From: Clitopilus passeckerianus
Lineage: Eukaryota > Basidiomycota > Agaricomycetes > Agaricales > Entolomataceae
Direction: 5' to 3'
Length of the DNA stretch: 64,000 nt
Assembly (NCBI GenBank): GCA_944990035.1
Contig: CALYLX010000142.1
Location: 310,001-374,000 of the forward strand
The notes beneath the pieces were generated by a model. That model had not been told where the DNA came from, made no database searches, and saw nothing but the letters and a program-made list of their open reading frames with translations. The position numbers and the translations under genes are program-made. Every line of letters starts with the position of its first letter. Position 1 is the stretch's first letter. Shown here one piece after another: positions 1-11,038 of this stretch.

Positions 1-1378
1 GACGAGTAGGGGCTGCCGGTTCTGTTTCACCTCTGGATGACGATTTCGACGCGACATACACTGCAGGTGCCACATTGACGCGTAAAGCTGGATCAAGCAT
101 GGATGGATATGATGGTGTGAAGAGTTGGCTGAAGGGATCGGAGTCAAGCCCTGGAAGAAGCAGGCATCAAGGACGCGGCAGCAGCGAGGAGTATGCAGAT
201 CACAGGCAGCAAATGGACGACATGAGGAGAAGACTTGGTCGAGAATCGCCTGGTCTGGCTTTGACTCCTCCTCGAAATCGAAAGGACCTTTCGCGCAATG
301 GGACACTCACCAAAGAACGAGATCCAAGGATTGACATGATCGGACCTCCTGCTCGCCTGGGGTCTATTCCAAAACCCGCTTCCAGCAATGCGGTGCCACG
401 AGCAGCGAACGAGTTCCAGGAGATCAATCGGAGGATAGTGGAGGATGGCCCCGAGAGGACGGTCTTGATTTCGACATGGCGCGAACAGGTGGCTGACGCT
501 ATTGATACGGAGACTGTGGTCGATGTGTACTACCTAAACGGGGAAGATTACGCAGAGGGTGCAGAGGAGGAAAACCAGGAAACGAGGGCCACGACAACAA
601 GAAGGAGAAGCATTCCACCGCCACCTCCCAGCGCTCCAAGTATCATCGGAGATGATATGTCAGAAATAAGAAGCTTCAGAGGACCTATAGATGCCAAGTC
701 TATCACGGAATCCTTCTTCTCGGAGGTGAGGCTGCCTTGTCTAAGTATCTTGCTGCTGCTAATAACCTTCGATAGCGGCTTCCGACAGTGCCTCCTAAGT
801 CTTCCAATCGAAGCTTCAGACTTGGATCCGAGGTTGCAAGAGACCGCTCAGGATCCGGGGCGTCGAATACGAGAGCTCCTCGAGCCATGACCCCCGAATC
901 CCATATGCGACGGTCGTCCAATTCTAGTAGCTCTCACAAGGTTCCCAGTGGGCGCAATCTTCCTCTCAACACGAACCTCTCTCCGCCTCGGGCGTCAACA
1001 CCGGCTCGGACTCGAGACGATTCATTCCCCGGGCCTCGCTCATCCAAGGCGCTCCATCAGCCTATCACACCAAGTGATATGTACGGAACGAACCCGGTTC
1101 CCCCTTCATTCCGACCAACACAGTCGGGGTCAACCATTAGCACTATCAAGTCTGCTTCAGTGCTCGCCTTTGAAGACGTTCTGTCAACTTGCGAACCGTC
1201 ATTGTTGCATATCTCCCCGGCTCTGACGAATCTTGGCATCACGAATGAGAGCCATTTGAAGGCTATCACGAAGATGAACGAGGAGACGAGGGATAGGATT
1301 GTAAAGGAGGAGGCGTTGAAGCAAGGTATCACGGTTATGGAGTGGGCTATCCTGTTGGATAGGCTTCAGTCGCTATAG
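1..1378 (+). CDS. 3' part of an unknown Ser/Pro-rich protein gene (starts before the window)
   Basis: The frame is open from the first bases, so the start lies upstream of the window. One intron is placed at 726-775 (50 bp, GTGAGG donor, branch-like CTAATAAC, TAG acceptor). It joins codon to codon and carries the reading on to a TAG at 1376-1378. The visible part is about 440 residues. Most is basic, Ser/Pro/Arg-rich and probably disordered, with a short proline run (SIPPPPPSAPS). The last 65 residues are different: an amphipathic, predicted-helical segment (LLHISPALTNLGI, then EETRDRIVKEEALKQGITVMEW) that could be a small SAM-like or helical docking domain. I do not recognise the family. The intron and frame are well supported; the function is unknown. 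Confidence 0.75.
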
Positions 1379-1741
1379 TTGGTGCTGAGCACGGACCCGA
1401 GTGCTCTGTTTTGGAGCTTCAAGATTACTTTTATCTCATTTATTATAATATCGCGCAATGATCTTCTTAAAGCGTACCTGCTATCTTTTTTGGATGGAGA
1501 TCGTCGTTGTGGTGCACATACGCCACTGTCGTCAATCGTGGCGCTGCAATCGATCCCCATTTGGGTGTGGACCATGTTGATGTTGCCCTTTGACCACCTT
1601 TGCAATTGCGACCGAGAGCAACCAAGATCCCGCAATAGCTCACGCGTTTCATCGCGTTCAACGACGTCTATCTTCCTATAGAACCGTATTGTGCCCAATA
1701 TTGGGCGAAATCTCTTTTGAACGCACCGACAAATTTGCACC
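1379..1741. other. intergenic region
   Basis: This separates the 3' end of the first gene from the deacetylase start. Short open frames exist on both strands but have no family resemblance and no plausible splice structure. It is read as terminator plus promoter of the next gene. Confidence 0.6.
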
Positions 1742-3968
1742 ATGTCTAGTCAAGGTCTATCTTACTTTTTGCTCAGATATTTGACTATACTGAAGGACGT
1801 GTTGAACTTCTCAGGTGCATCCAAACCCACGATATACTTACAGGAATCCTGTTTGAAGCATCAGTTCATTCGGTCACGAGATACTTCAAGTATCGTCGAG
1901 CGTCCAGAACGACTTCGAGCTGTGAACATAGGCTTATCGGCTGCAATAGCTCGGCTCGAGCAGGATACACAACTAAACATCAAGAAAGACGAGACTTCTC
2001 CGAATGCTTCAACGGGGGGAGAAAAGTCCTCAGACCCTGACGATCTTGCAGCTGCGCTTGGCCGACTCAATATTGAGCGAGAAGAGAGCGCTACTCTTCA
2101 CGTGTCGCCCGCCGTATCAATACTCAAATCGCGCGCTCAAGTTAACATCCTGAACAATGCTGCCGTGAAGCATATCCACGGAGATATAGACGGCGATATC
2201 TACCTCGAAAACCTAAGGAAATGGGCGACAAGTAGCCCGGAGAATATCCAGAATTTGGGCTCAGAGATCCCAGAAGGCTATCCTCAAGGAGATCTTTATT
2301 GTACGCCTTTTGGTTTCTGAGTCTGGTGCATCAAATATTTACGTTATTTTAGTATGCCCAGAATCGCTTGAAGCGATCTCAGGCGCACTCGGGACTGTCT
2401 GCGAAGCCGTCGACAAGGTCATAACGTCCTCACGCCGGCCTACTTCTGTTCAATCGCCGTCTACCCGCGCTTTCGTTGCTGTCAGACCCCCAGGTCATCA
2501 CTGTGGCGAAGATACCCCATGCGGATTCTGCTTCGTCAATAATGTTGCTGTAGGCGCTGCTCATGGTATGAAGTCCACTTCTGGGATATTCTTGAAACTG
2601 ACATATTTCTCGGTTGTACAGCACACCTAAACCATGGAATAAATAGGGTGGTCATTTTTGACATAGACCTTCATCACGGTAACGGCACGCAGTCCATCGT
2701 GTGGCAAATCAATGAAGAATCGTACCGCGAACAGCTGGAGATTGAAGCCGGCGCACCTGAACCAGAGAGCGGCCTATTACGCGTTTACTATGGCTCTGCT
2801 CACGACATTTTGTCTTATCCTTGCGAAGTACGGTTGTATTTAGTTGGGTTGATCGCCTGCTGACAGCTTTTTGTAGGATGGCAAGATGGACCTCATACAA
2901 GCAGCCTCTGCCTCAATACACCAGGCCCACGGACAATACATCGAGAATGTCCACCTAGCACCGTATCTCTCTGAAGAACAATTTTGGGAAAATCTCTATG
3001 ACAAACAATACGGGAAACTGTTACGAACGGCAGAAGCATTTCTCGAGAAGACAGGCGGTGCGGGCGACGATACCCTGGTATTTATCAGGTCGGTTAATTT
3101 CGGCTCATCTTCGCATTGGATCTCATTAAGTGGTTCCCTACAGCTGTGGTATGGATGCTTGTGAACATGAGTATTCCTCAATGCAGCGTCATGGACGCAA
3201 AGTCCCAACGTCACTCTACTATCGCTTCACACGAGACGCATGCGACTTCAGCGAACGGTATGCCCAAGGACGGCTTGTAAGCGTTCTTGAAGGCGGATAC
3301 AGCGACAGAGCCTTAATCAGCGGGAGTATGGCTCACTTATGTGGGCTGTTTGATGAGACGAAAAATGTGGATATGATGAAAAAAGGATGGTGGAGTGTGG
3401 AGAACCTAGAAAAGGTATGATCATATAACAACAAAAGAAATATATTCTGATCTTCGTGCCGTCATAGATTGAGAAGGTCACGAAGAAGAGACGTGGAGGG
3501 CGTACTTCGCTAGGTGGCTCTAGCCTGACCGAGCCATGGCTCGAACGGACGCAGGAGATCTTCCAGCAACTCGATACCTCGCCACCAAAGCCCAGCCTCC
3601 CACCTGCACCTTCGCGGACTCTCCGAGAACGAAGGCCAGGAACCACAACCACAACCCCTACCGCATCTCCCGGTCGGCCAAAGAAGGCAACGGCCATGAC
3701 TTCACCTGGTCCTGAGTCGAAGAAGACCGTAACGAAGGCTCAAATCAAGAAAGAACCCCCCTCAGTGGTCCGTGGGAGTAGTCCAACGAAGGTTGGAGTT
3801 GGCGTACTCGCAGCATTTCCGGCCAAGAGTGCTGGATATAACGTGCTGGCAGGTTCGGGAGGGTCAACGACTTCAAGCGAAGAGGAATCTGGTCCCGGGC
3901 CAGAGGCTAAGAAGAAGGTACCCAAAGTAAGATTGAAGCTTGGACCAAATCCTGGTGTGGCAAGCTAG
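1742..3968 (+). CDS. HOS3: Hos3-type class II histone deacetylase
   Basis: This is a Zn-dependent lysine deacetylase of the fungal Hos3 subfamily. Introns are placed at 2301-2352, 2566-2621, 2828-2876, 3089-3143 and 3415-3467. Every join keeps the frame and rebuilds conserved motifs: LYLCPES, VRPPGHHCGEDTPCGFC, IFDIDLHHGNGTQ (metal ligands and catalytic histidines), ISCGMDACEHE and VSVLEGGYS. The N-terminus has the deacetylase opening with SRDTSSIVERPERLRAV. After the catalytic domain (roughly residues 25-470) comes a basic Ser/Pro/Lys-rich tail of about 170 residues with several KK/KKK stretches, likely nuclear targeting. The start at 1742 is the first in-frame ATG. The stretch between it and the conserved YLQESC could hide one more intron (a candidate begins at 1752), so the extreme N-terminus is uncertain. 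Confidence 0.88.
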
Positions 3969-4264
3969 AATCAGAGGTGGCCTAATCTATGGTAGAGGCT
4001 CATTGCGGTATGTCTGGATAACTTAACAGAAAAGTTCAATGATTCATCATCAATTTCTATAATCAACAGGCTTACGCTTTTCTGTCCCTCTGAGTCAAGT
4101 TACAAAGCCATTCCTATACCTCAGTTTATCAGTTATTGGTTATATTCACAACCGACTCGAGTGATTAGACAACTACAATAATTATAATGAGGCGTCTTGT
4201 GGTTGTGTGCTCCAAGCAATTAGATTCATCGTTGAACGTTCTTCCTTTCCTTTGCACTCACCAT

Positions 4265-4554
4265 CTATTTCACGTATTCTTGTCCGCGATTTAATAAATC
4301 TGCCCAAGTCTCGCCAGAAGAGACCCAAGCTAGTATGCCGAGCATGAGTGCAACGAAAACGGGGATTTGCTGAACCTTGCTGTAACTCGCAAGGGCTTTC
4401 TTGAGCGAGCCCTCAGATACCTATGGTAGCACTCACACACCAACTAGGATCACATAAAAGCTACCTATGGAAACCAATATTCCGCTAAGTGACAGACTGC
4501 TCAAGACTGTCTTAAGGCTATGAAGGTAGTTCGAAGTTGGATAATGTAGGTTCA
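4265..4554 (-). CDS. possible small two-span membrane protein, structure unresolved
   Basis: On the minus strand, the segment 4420-4265 reads SEGSLKKALASYSK, a hydrophobic span (IPVFVALMLGILAWV) and a short tail ending QEYVK-stop. Upstream, from an ATG at 4554, a second frame reads a Ser/Leu-rich segment and another hydrophobic span (SGILVSIGSFYVILVGV) before a stop. The two segments look like parts of one small membrane protein. Only an 18-nt GTGTGAG...ATAG element would join them in frame, far below the normal intron size here. Possibilities are an unrecognised exon layout, a frameshift or a decayed gene. The family is not recognised. Confidence 0.35.
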
Positions 4555-4950
4555 TCGGAATAGACGCCGCAAAAAAGGCTGTAACAACAGCGGAGGACTA
4601 GTACGGCGGGAGCCGTCGGAGAACAATACTGCGCTCCTATTTTCTCTCGCGCACTGGCAAGGGATGGCAGACCTTGACGGGGTATAGATTATTCGTAGCA
4701 GGGTCACGACAGGGATGGGTAGATTCAAAGCCTACGTATATACCATCTGATAGCTCTGGTAGAATCGCCCGTGAATTTCACTAATTACATACCTGGTGAA
4801 TAAATTGAAAACCCCAAAGTCAAACAAGAAGTCGAATCCAGTGCAGCCCACTGTGTGAGCAACGCCATCACAGGCGCTTCGGAAGACTACAGGCCCACGA
4901 TCATCAGTGTCACGAACTCTCAACCTGCCAACAACCTCCATAAACCAATA
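4555..4950. other. intergenic or unresolved region
   Basis: I see no supported gene. Minus-strand open frames here could be upstream exons of the small membrane protein above, but no splice arrangement gives a convincing protein. Confidence 0.4.
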
Positions 4951-6600
4951 ATGGATTCCTTGCTCACGATTATGGAACTAGTCCACGAACTCTGTCTCGA
5001 AGTCGCTGGCGCGGCTCCCGATCACGACACAGAACTTGATGAGGATAGTCAATGTAATCTACTAAGCCTTGCACGTCAGCAAAGCCTTTCTCGAACCAAC
5101 TCTCGATCTCCTGTGGTGCCGCCAGTTCAATCCACATCCGCTACTCAAGGTCTTTCCCGAGGATCTGCTTGAGATCCGAACCGGCGACGAGGGAGATGAA
5201 GGAATCGTTAGTATCCTCGATAGTTATCACGATGAGTAATGCCGAAAGCTTACATCACTGCATCCTCCTAGTTTTTCAGCAGGTACCCATCCGCCCAGGG
5301 GTGGACAAGAGTGCTCTACTATGCACAGAAGATTAGGCATCTACAGAGCTATATTGGAGAGTATGCTCCTTCGAGAACCCTCGAATTGTTGGGCTTCTCC
5401 ATGCCAAAGAACACTAGCACAGCCAACCTCCTGCCTAACCATCTGTCGTTGGAGGTTCTATGCTCAGAGAAAACTACCCTTCCAAATATTAGCCTCTTGC
5501 TCGCCCCATCGCTGACACACTTCGAATTGTTCGCCCGTGCTGACCAAGTGGGCCATGAACTCCCTGGAATGATACTTGCTGGGCTTTCAACACTCCGTCC
5601 AAGCCTTAAGTCGCTCACAATCATGGGTTGTTCTTTCGAGAATGAAGTGCCACCCAATTTGGCACAGTCACTTTCAAAAGTGGCTTCAATTCATCGATTC
5701 AGAACGGACTCGGTTGACCTCGCTGTCCTTCGATCAGCGGCCCAACTCCCAGGCTTAAAAGAGCTTGACTTTCAAATAAATGACGAAGACATGTCGCTTA
5801 ATCTCGGCCTCCAGGGCTTCCCAGCCATTACGGAGGTCAACATAAGTGCACGCAAACCGGAGCAGATCGTAGACTTTTTAAAGTCATTCGGATCATCTGG
5901 ATCCACGCTAGAACGTCTCCGAGTCGAGCTCTTTATGTTAGTGCCAGGCCAGGGCCGAACGATAAGCTGGGAGAGCTTCACAGCCAAGCTCTTCAAGTTC
6001 TTGTCAAGGTTGGACGTCTTGAAGCGTATCGGGGTGATTGTTTACACGACATACGACCCAACAGCACAACCAACAGAGCCACTGTGTATCGGTCAAATCA
6101 TTTTATCCTGCGCCCGCCATCTGCGAGAACTCGATATTGGGACCTATAGCACAGATCTTCGCTTTCTATTCGATGACTGATTCGTCCTCGAGTTATCTCA
6201 AGCCGCACCGAGCCTTCAAGTCCTATCTCTAACTCCTGAAAAAGAAAAAGCTCTCCGAGGTACAACATCTATCACATTTGATGGTCTTGTGCCACTGGTC
6301 GCCAACTGCCCCAAACTACGGGAGCTATCGATATATGTGAACACACTTCGCCCTGACCGAGGTCAATTCAGCGCCTCTTGGCTTGGAAATGGCCTATATA
6401 ATCCCCACCTAACCGTCATTGGCCTTGGCAATTCACTAGTCGAAGAACCGGCCTGGATTGCTGTCTCTCTATATCCACTATTCCCCAATTTGACCACTAT
6501 CAACGCATATAATGATCCAGAGGAAGGCGGTCAAGACCGGTGGGATAACGCCCAAGTGTTTAGCCGCGATTCGGGCTGTCAGGAGTGGACTCCATAGCTA
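4951..6600 (+). pseudogene. decayed F-box/LRR-type protein gene
   Basis: The segments are recognisable as one F-box protein of the family at 11.0-15.0 kb: an F-box-like start (ELVHELCLEVAGAAPDHDTE), ALHVSKAFLEPTLDLLWC, and a long Leu-rich region with CPKLRELSI-type repeats. They do not stay in one frame. The frame changes near 5066-5075. A putative intron ending at 5280 leads into GWTRVLYYAQKIRHLQS. The main frame then stops at an in-frame TGA (6178-6180), yet it continues in the same frame for another 139 codons of family-like sequence. A second shift near 6565 is needed to read IRAVRSGL as expected. Three independent lesions argue for a pseudogene rather than a missed intron. Confidence 0.75.
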
Positions 6601-6645
6601 TTCTTCATTCATCATTCATCATTCGATGAAGAATGAAGAGCAGAA
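6601..6645. repeat. short imperfect inverted repeat after the F-box pseudogene
   Basis: TTCATCATTC units are followed by GATGAAGAATGAAG, so the stretch can fold as a hairpin. It may act in 3'-end formation, or be simple-sequence drift. Confidence 0.4.
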
Positions 6646-6775
6646 GGTACATTCAGGCTGGAATATCGTGACAACTATCTAGGTGTGATTATCCAACTTC
6701 CATACTCCATGTTCTATCGGTACAAAATAGCATATCTATGTGATGTGAAAAGGGACATAAACTCCTTCCCGTTTG

Positions 6776-7885
6776 TCAGAACATCAGCCCATGAACAACC
6801 CATTCATAGACACCCAAAAACACAGCACCACCAGCCGATATCCATAACGTCCGAGGAACGACACCGGCAAACAGGGCTTTCACTCCTTCATTGACATAGA
6901 TACTCCGAGCACGACTCATCACAGACGGCATGCGTTCTTTTGAGGTATCCTGCAAGTACAAACACGTCAGAAAAGGTGCAGGAGCTTGAGAGGATGATAG
7001 AAACGACGAACCCGCAGATCCAACATGATGCGTGTTTTGAGAACATCCAAAGGTGTGGTGAGAGCAGCAGCGCTTCCACCTGCTATGCTTCCGCAAATTG
7101 CAGCCTCGTGAGCGTACAGAGGTTTTCGCTCTAGCTTCCTTGATAGCCGTGATTTCAAGAATTCGTAAAACGGGAATTGGAAGGAGGTGAAGGGTATCTA
7201 GGAAGAAGAATATCGGTACCAATATCGTCTGTAGAAGGGCGTCAAACTGACCTCCCGCATGATCGTGATACCAAACCCTCTGTAGAAACCCTTGAAGCCG
7301 TCGTTCAGCAGAACCTGCCTTGCGGCTGCAAAGGAAGATTTTCCAAGGTCCCCATAGGTAGAAGTTTGTGTTCGGGTTTTGATAACTTCAGTTGGAACGC
7401 GAACTAAGCATGCGGCCTAATCGAGAGATGAGTCAACTGTTTTGTCGGATTGAAGGAATCAGAACGTGCCATACAACTTCTCCGACCGAAGCAGCAATCA
7501 TGTGGGTTACTGGGGCAAGCTCGGGAGCAAGGGGCGAGTTCTTCTTGATGGTGTCATACGTAGAGAAAAATATGGCGGCTGCAAATTGGAGAGATTTATG
7601 TATCGCGCGAGAAAAATGAGTCAATGCTACAAACCTCCAGGCGCGCTGCCCACCACCACACTCCCGATACCCTTGTATATTCCATTGAACCCTCCTGCTC
7701 GCAGAAATCCTTGTGAAGACTGAAGTCTCGTTTTGATAGTATCTATAGGAAAGAATAACAGATCAACCGCTGTCCCAGCAGCACCACCGGCCTTCACGAA
7801 TGTTTAGTTTTAGATAGATGATGGCGAGCATCGAACACACCACAAGAGACTGCACGAAGTTTGGGTGGCCGTTAGCTGTAGCCAT
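6776..7885 (-). CDS. PET8: mitochondrial S-adenosylmethionine carrier
   Basis: This is an inner-membrane solute carrier (SLC25 family) importing S-adenosylmethionine into mitochondria. Six exons can be assembled on the minus strand, starting at an ATG at 7885 ([12 protein letters not shown]) and ending at a TGA at 6776. All three carrier repeats show the signature: [20 protein letters not shown] and [10 protein letters not shown], each beginning a matrix-facing helix pair. Other carrier-like segments are [38 protein letters not shown] and the C-terminal [18 protein letters not shown]. Introns have GT-AG ends and CTAAC/CTGAC-like branch sites; the first is 49 bp. Assembled length is near 270-280 residues, usual for Pet8/SAMC. 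The assignment to the SAM carrier rests on the [10 protein letters not shown] repeat and the [15 protein letters not shown] block. Confidence 0.87.
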
Positions 7886-8525
7886 TCTTGCGCCACCGTC
7901 CTGACTGCTTTCGTGTAACTGAAAGGACCGGGATCAAAGAGCCATCCACAACGAAATTCTGCAACTACTTGCGCTGGCGCGGTGGCGGTGCTGCTCTGAT
8001 CCGAATGCTAAGCGCTACCGTCACAGTAGTGTTGAAATGGCTGGCAATACGATTTGGCTCATACTTGCACTACTTGCTGCCAGTATCAGCGAACCTCGTT
8101 CATTAAGACGTACTCAAAGTCGCATGGGCTGGCAGCCAAGTGGATCGAGGAAATTTACCAGGAACCGGGCCTAAGTCTGGTCACTTCAACCTTGCCAAGG
8201 TTGTGATCAATTCATACGGGATGTCCCCTTGCACACTCGGAACATTTGCGATCATCGATGTCAAGGAGGCATTCTCAATCAACATCGTCTCTAACCCAAT
8301 ATCCATTCAAGTTTCTAGAAGGATACATATTGTTTACTCTTCCTTCAAGGTGTAATAAAGCCCGGAGGCTGGGGGAGGGTTATCTACTGTGCCCCCCGAA
8401 TCCGTTATTTACGGCCAGGAAACCGACGAAAGTGGGTAATAACCAATCCCGAGGACTGGCCAATCCTTTCCACCCTCAGACCAGCTTCACTGCCCAACCT
8501 CCTTTCCAACCTAAGATAAATCGAC
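7886..8525. other. intergenic stretch, possibly holding the lost 5' part of the next pseudogene
   Basis: No coding signal I can support. The start of the F-box-like sequence that begins near 8526 should lie here, but I find neither an F-box nor a start codon in frame, only short unrelated open frames. Confidence 0.5.
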
Positions 8526-9613
8526 TTTGATAGCGCGGACGAGCACTTTCAGAATATCAGCATACTCCTAGGTCCCAATCTCGAGCACCTAACTTTCCAC
8601 TTTGAGTCAAGCGAAGATTCAGAACTTCATTCATTCAGGCTCTCCTTCTTTATAATACTCCCAAACATCTGCCCCTCCCTACGAAGTCTATGCATAACAT
8701 CGTTACCACAAGATCAGCTTTTCTTCGAAGCACTTCTTAGCTGGACACGTATTGAGGAGCTCACAATGGTCAGAATCCGACCAACGACGTTGGCCCAACT
8801 TGGTCGTATGAAATTCCTCAAGAAACTCGTCGTCGATGGCTTTCGGCTAGAGTCCAGGAGAGACGCGCCGAAGACAGTTGGCTTCCAGTCGGCGGCGTTC
8901 CCCACCCTGCGCTACCTTCAAGTGGCTGGGGTTGGATCCAACATCGCAGTTTCTAGTGACATCCTCAATCTATCGCTACAAAAAACCTCAAGACCATTAT
9001 AATCTTGAACACTCGCACCACAGAGCCCGCCACAGACATAGGAATGCAATGGGAGGTGTTCATTGACGCTGTCCTTGCCTTCAGCGAAACCCTCATGGAG
9101 CTCAATATTAAGGATGATTATTCTTGGGAGTTCCCCTACGTTCCCGAAGACATCAATACGACTTTGGACGGCGAACTGTCGAGACCACTCTCCTGCCTTG
9201 CAAATATTGTCCATCTTACTATCGTCCCTGCCACACCGATGAAGATTATCGATCAAGTTATCACCGACTTGTCGCTCCACCGGCCTCACCTGCAAACACT
9301 CAATCTTACCCTACCGGGGGTCCGTCCCAGTGCACGAACCAGCGGAATGACCCTGCATGCCCTGGTCTCTCTTCTATCCAACTGCCCTCAACTTGGCTCT
9401 CTTGATATGTCGCTTGATGTGAACCGCGAGGTCCCATGTGTCAAGACCGACATCGAACGAGGGAATAACATTGCGAACAAACGTATCGAATCCATCGGGC
9501 TGGAGGGCTGCACGGTCAAAGATACCGTCACTGTTTCACTCTTCCTCTCCGCTATTCTACCAAACCTGAACACAATCCGCCGTTCTGCTAAATCGACTTC
9601 GAGGGAGGTTTAG
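8526..9613 (+). pseudogene. 5'-truncated, frameshifted F-box/LRR-type gene
   Basis: From 8526 the frame reads Leu-rich, F-box-family sequence (ILLGPNLEHLTFHFESS, ICPSLRSLCI, IEELTMVRIRPTTLAQLGRM). It ends at a TAA at 9000. The downstream continuation (WEVFIDAVLAFSETLMELNI, HLQTLNLTLPGV, LLSNCPQLGSLDMSLDV) lies in another frame up to 9613. The two frames overlap at an A-run (8980-8985), so a one-base slip there is the simplest lesion. A TAA lies directly upstream of 8526 in frame and no F-box is found before it, so the N-terminal half is missing. Confidence 0.7.
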
Positions 9614-9912
9614 CGACACCTTGAAGCAATTAGGGTTGCGCATGGGTGGCAATCATGAATCTTTTGTACTACCATTGATATACATTAATATCTCGTAGGT
9701 AATTGTTGAAATACTATCTTATTTTCACACTTTCCCTCCAAAAATCTTCAGTCAATGTATTACGGCCTTCCATCCTCATATTGCCATTAATGCTCATGAT
9801 CGAGGTGGGCCAAATCATAAGCGCCCATGCTTACATGAGCAGCTCAGGAGCATTTGGCTTTTGGCATCAGACAAGCCAGAGCAAGCTTGTTAGCTGCCCG
9901 ATAACGTTCAAA

Positions 9913-10725
9913 ATGGCGAGCTCACCGCGGACGCTGCCAAAGATACCCATTCCTCCGTTCCTATACTCACAAGACTCCGAGAAAGGTTCGCCATTGTCGG
10001 AGATTCACCCAGATTCCGCTTTGCGTGCACCCAATTCTACGCCTATTCACAAACTTCCGGATTCTGCTCTTCATACTCCTCGTGGAGGCACACCGGCTGA
10101 AACACATTCTCCGGCATCTCCTGCCACCCCCGTTGACCAAGAAGATACAACTCGTCCAAGAAAGAAGAAGAGAAAGTCAAGCAATAAGGAGAAAGCTTCT
10201 TCGACAACATCAAGCCGGCAAACATTCTTTCGCTTCAAACCCAATCTGGTACTCGAAAACTCTGGAAGCGTTGCCAGAGATCACCTTGCCTCTGAGCGAA
10301 CGTACTTGGCCTATGTTCGTACCAGCCTGGTACTTGCCACGACAGGCGTAGGTGTGTGACGTAACTGGTTGCCTCCAGCCGACACTGACCCAAATTTTGC
10401 TCAGCTCTCGTCCAGCTTTTTGCTGTAGCAAACTCACATGGTGCTGGGCAAGATTTTGCGCGAATTCAGAAATTTGCACGGCCTCTGGGTGCTACTTTGA
10501 TCATATTTGGACTCCTGGTTTTGTTCTCTGGTGCGTCTGTTTTTCCAAGAGTGGTACCAGGCCATTGATTGACGTTCCTTAGGTGTTCGCCGTTACTTTA
10601 CGATCCAGGCTGCCCTTACACAGGGTCATTTCCCAATTTCTAGAATCGAAATCACGGCCATAGCTGTTATCCTGGCCGTTGTCATTATCATTGTTTTTGG
10701 CGTTCTTGTGTCTCCGAGAGGGTAG
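9913..10725 (+). CDS. DUF202 (YidH/VTC1-like) three-span membrane protein
   Basis: Introns at 10352-10404 and 10531-10582 give a protein of about 235 residues. The first 120 residues are polar, Ser/Pro/Lys-rich and cytosolic-looking with a basic KKKRKSS patch. The C-terminal half is a DUF202 domain: DHLASERTYLAYVRTSLVL, then hydrophobic helices (TTGVALVQLFAVANS, ATLIIFGLLVLFSGVRRYF, IEITAIAVILAVVVIIIVFG) and a short SPRG tail. The conserved ERTYLAYVRTSL motif is diagnostic of DUF202, a domain also found in the Vtc1 subunit of the vacuolar transporter chaperone. The long N-terminal extension is typical of the fungal YidH-like group rather than Vtc1 itself. The start is the ATG at 9913, the nearest to a coherent reading frame; an upstream in-frame extension looks non-coding. 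Confidence 0.82.
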
Positions 10726-11038
10726 TCATACAGGCGAACACCTTAGATCCCATGTTGGCGAGGGAATCGCCCTAATGCCAAGGAAAGGTATCACTAGCAA
10801 CCCGTCCGACACGAATACTACTGTGGAGGTGCGACTTCCCTCCGCTCCGATTGGAGTGTCCATCCACAATGGTGTTATGGCCGTAGGCTGGATAGGTCCG
10901 GTTCAATGGAGAGTATTCATTTAAGACTATCGCACATATTATACCATACTTACACTAATATACGATACTCCAATGTAGTAATGTGACTTGAATATAGAGA
11001 AATCTTTTCCAAAGCGCATGCCAAGTACGAGTACCTAC
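10726..11038. other. intergenic region between convergent genes
   Basis: Lies between the 3' ends of the DUF202 gene (+) and the F-box gene (-). No coding signal is supported; one open frame runs on directly from the DUF202 3' end and has no family features. Confidence 0.6.

Noticed and set aside
9703..9912. N-terminal extension of the DUF202 protein
   Set aside because: The in-frame sequence before the ATG at 9913 starts without a good start context and overlaps the spacer after the F-box pseudogene; the shorter form fits a clean start.
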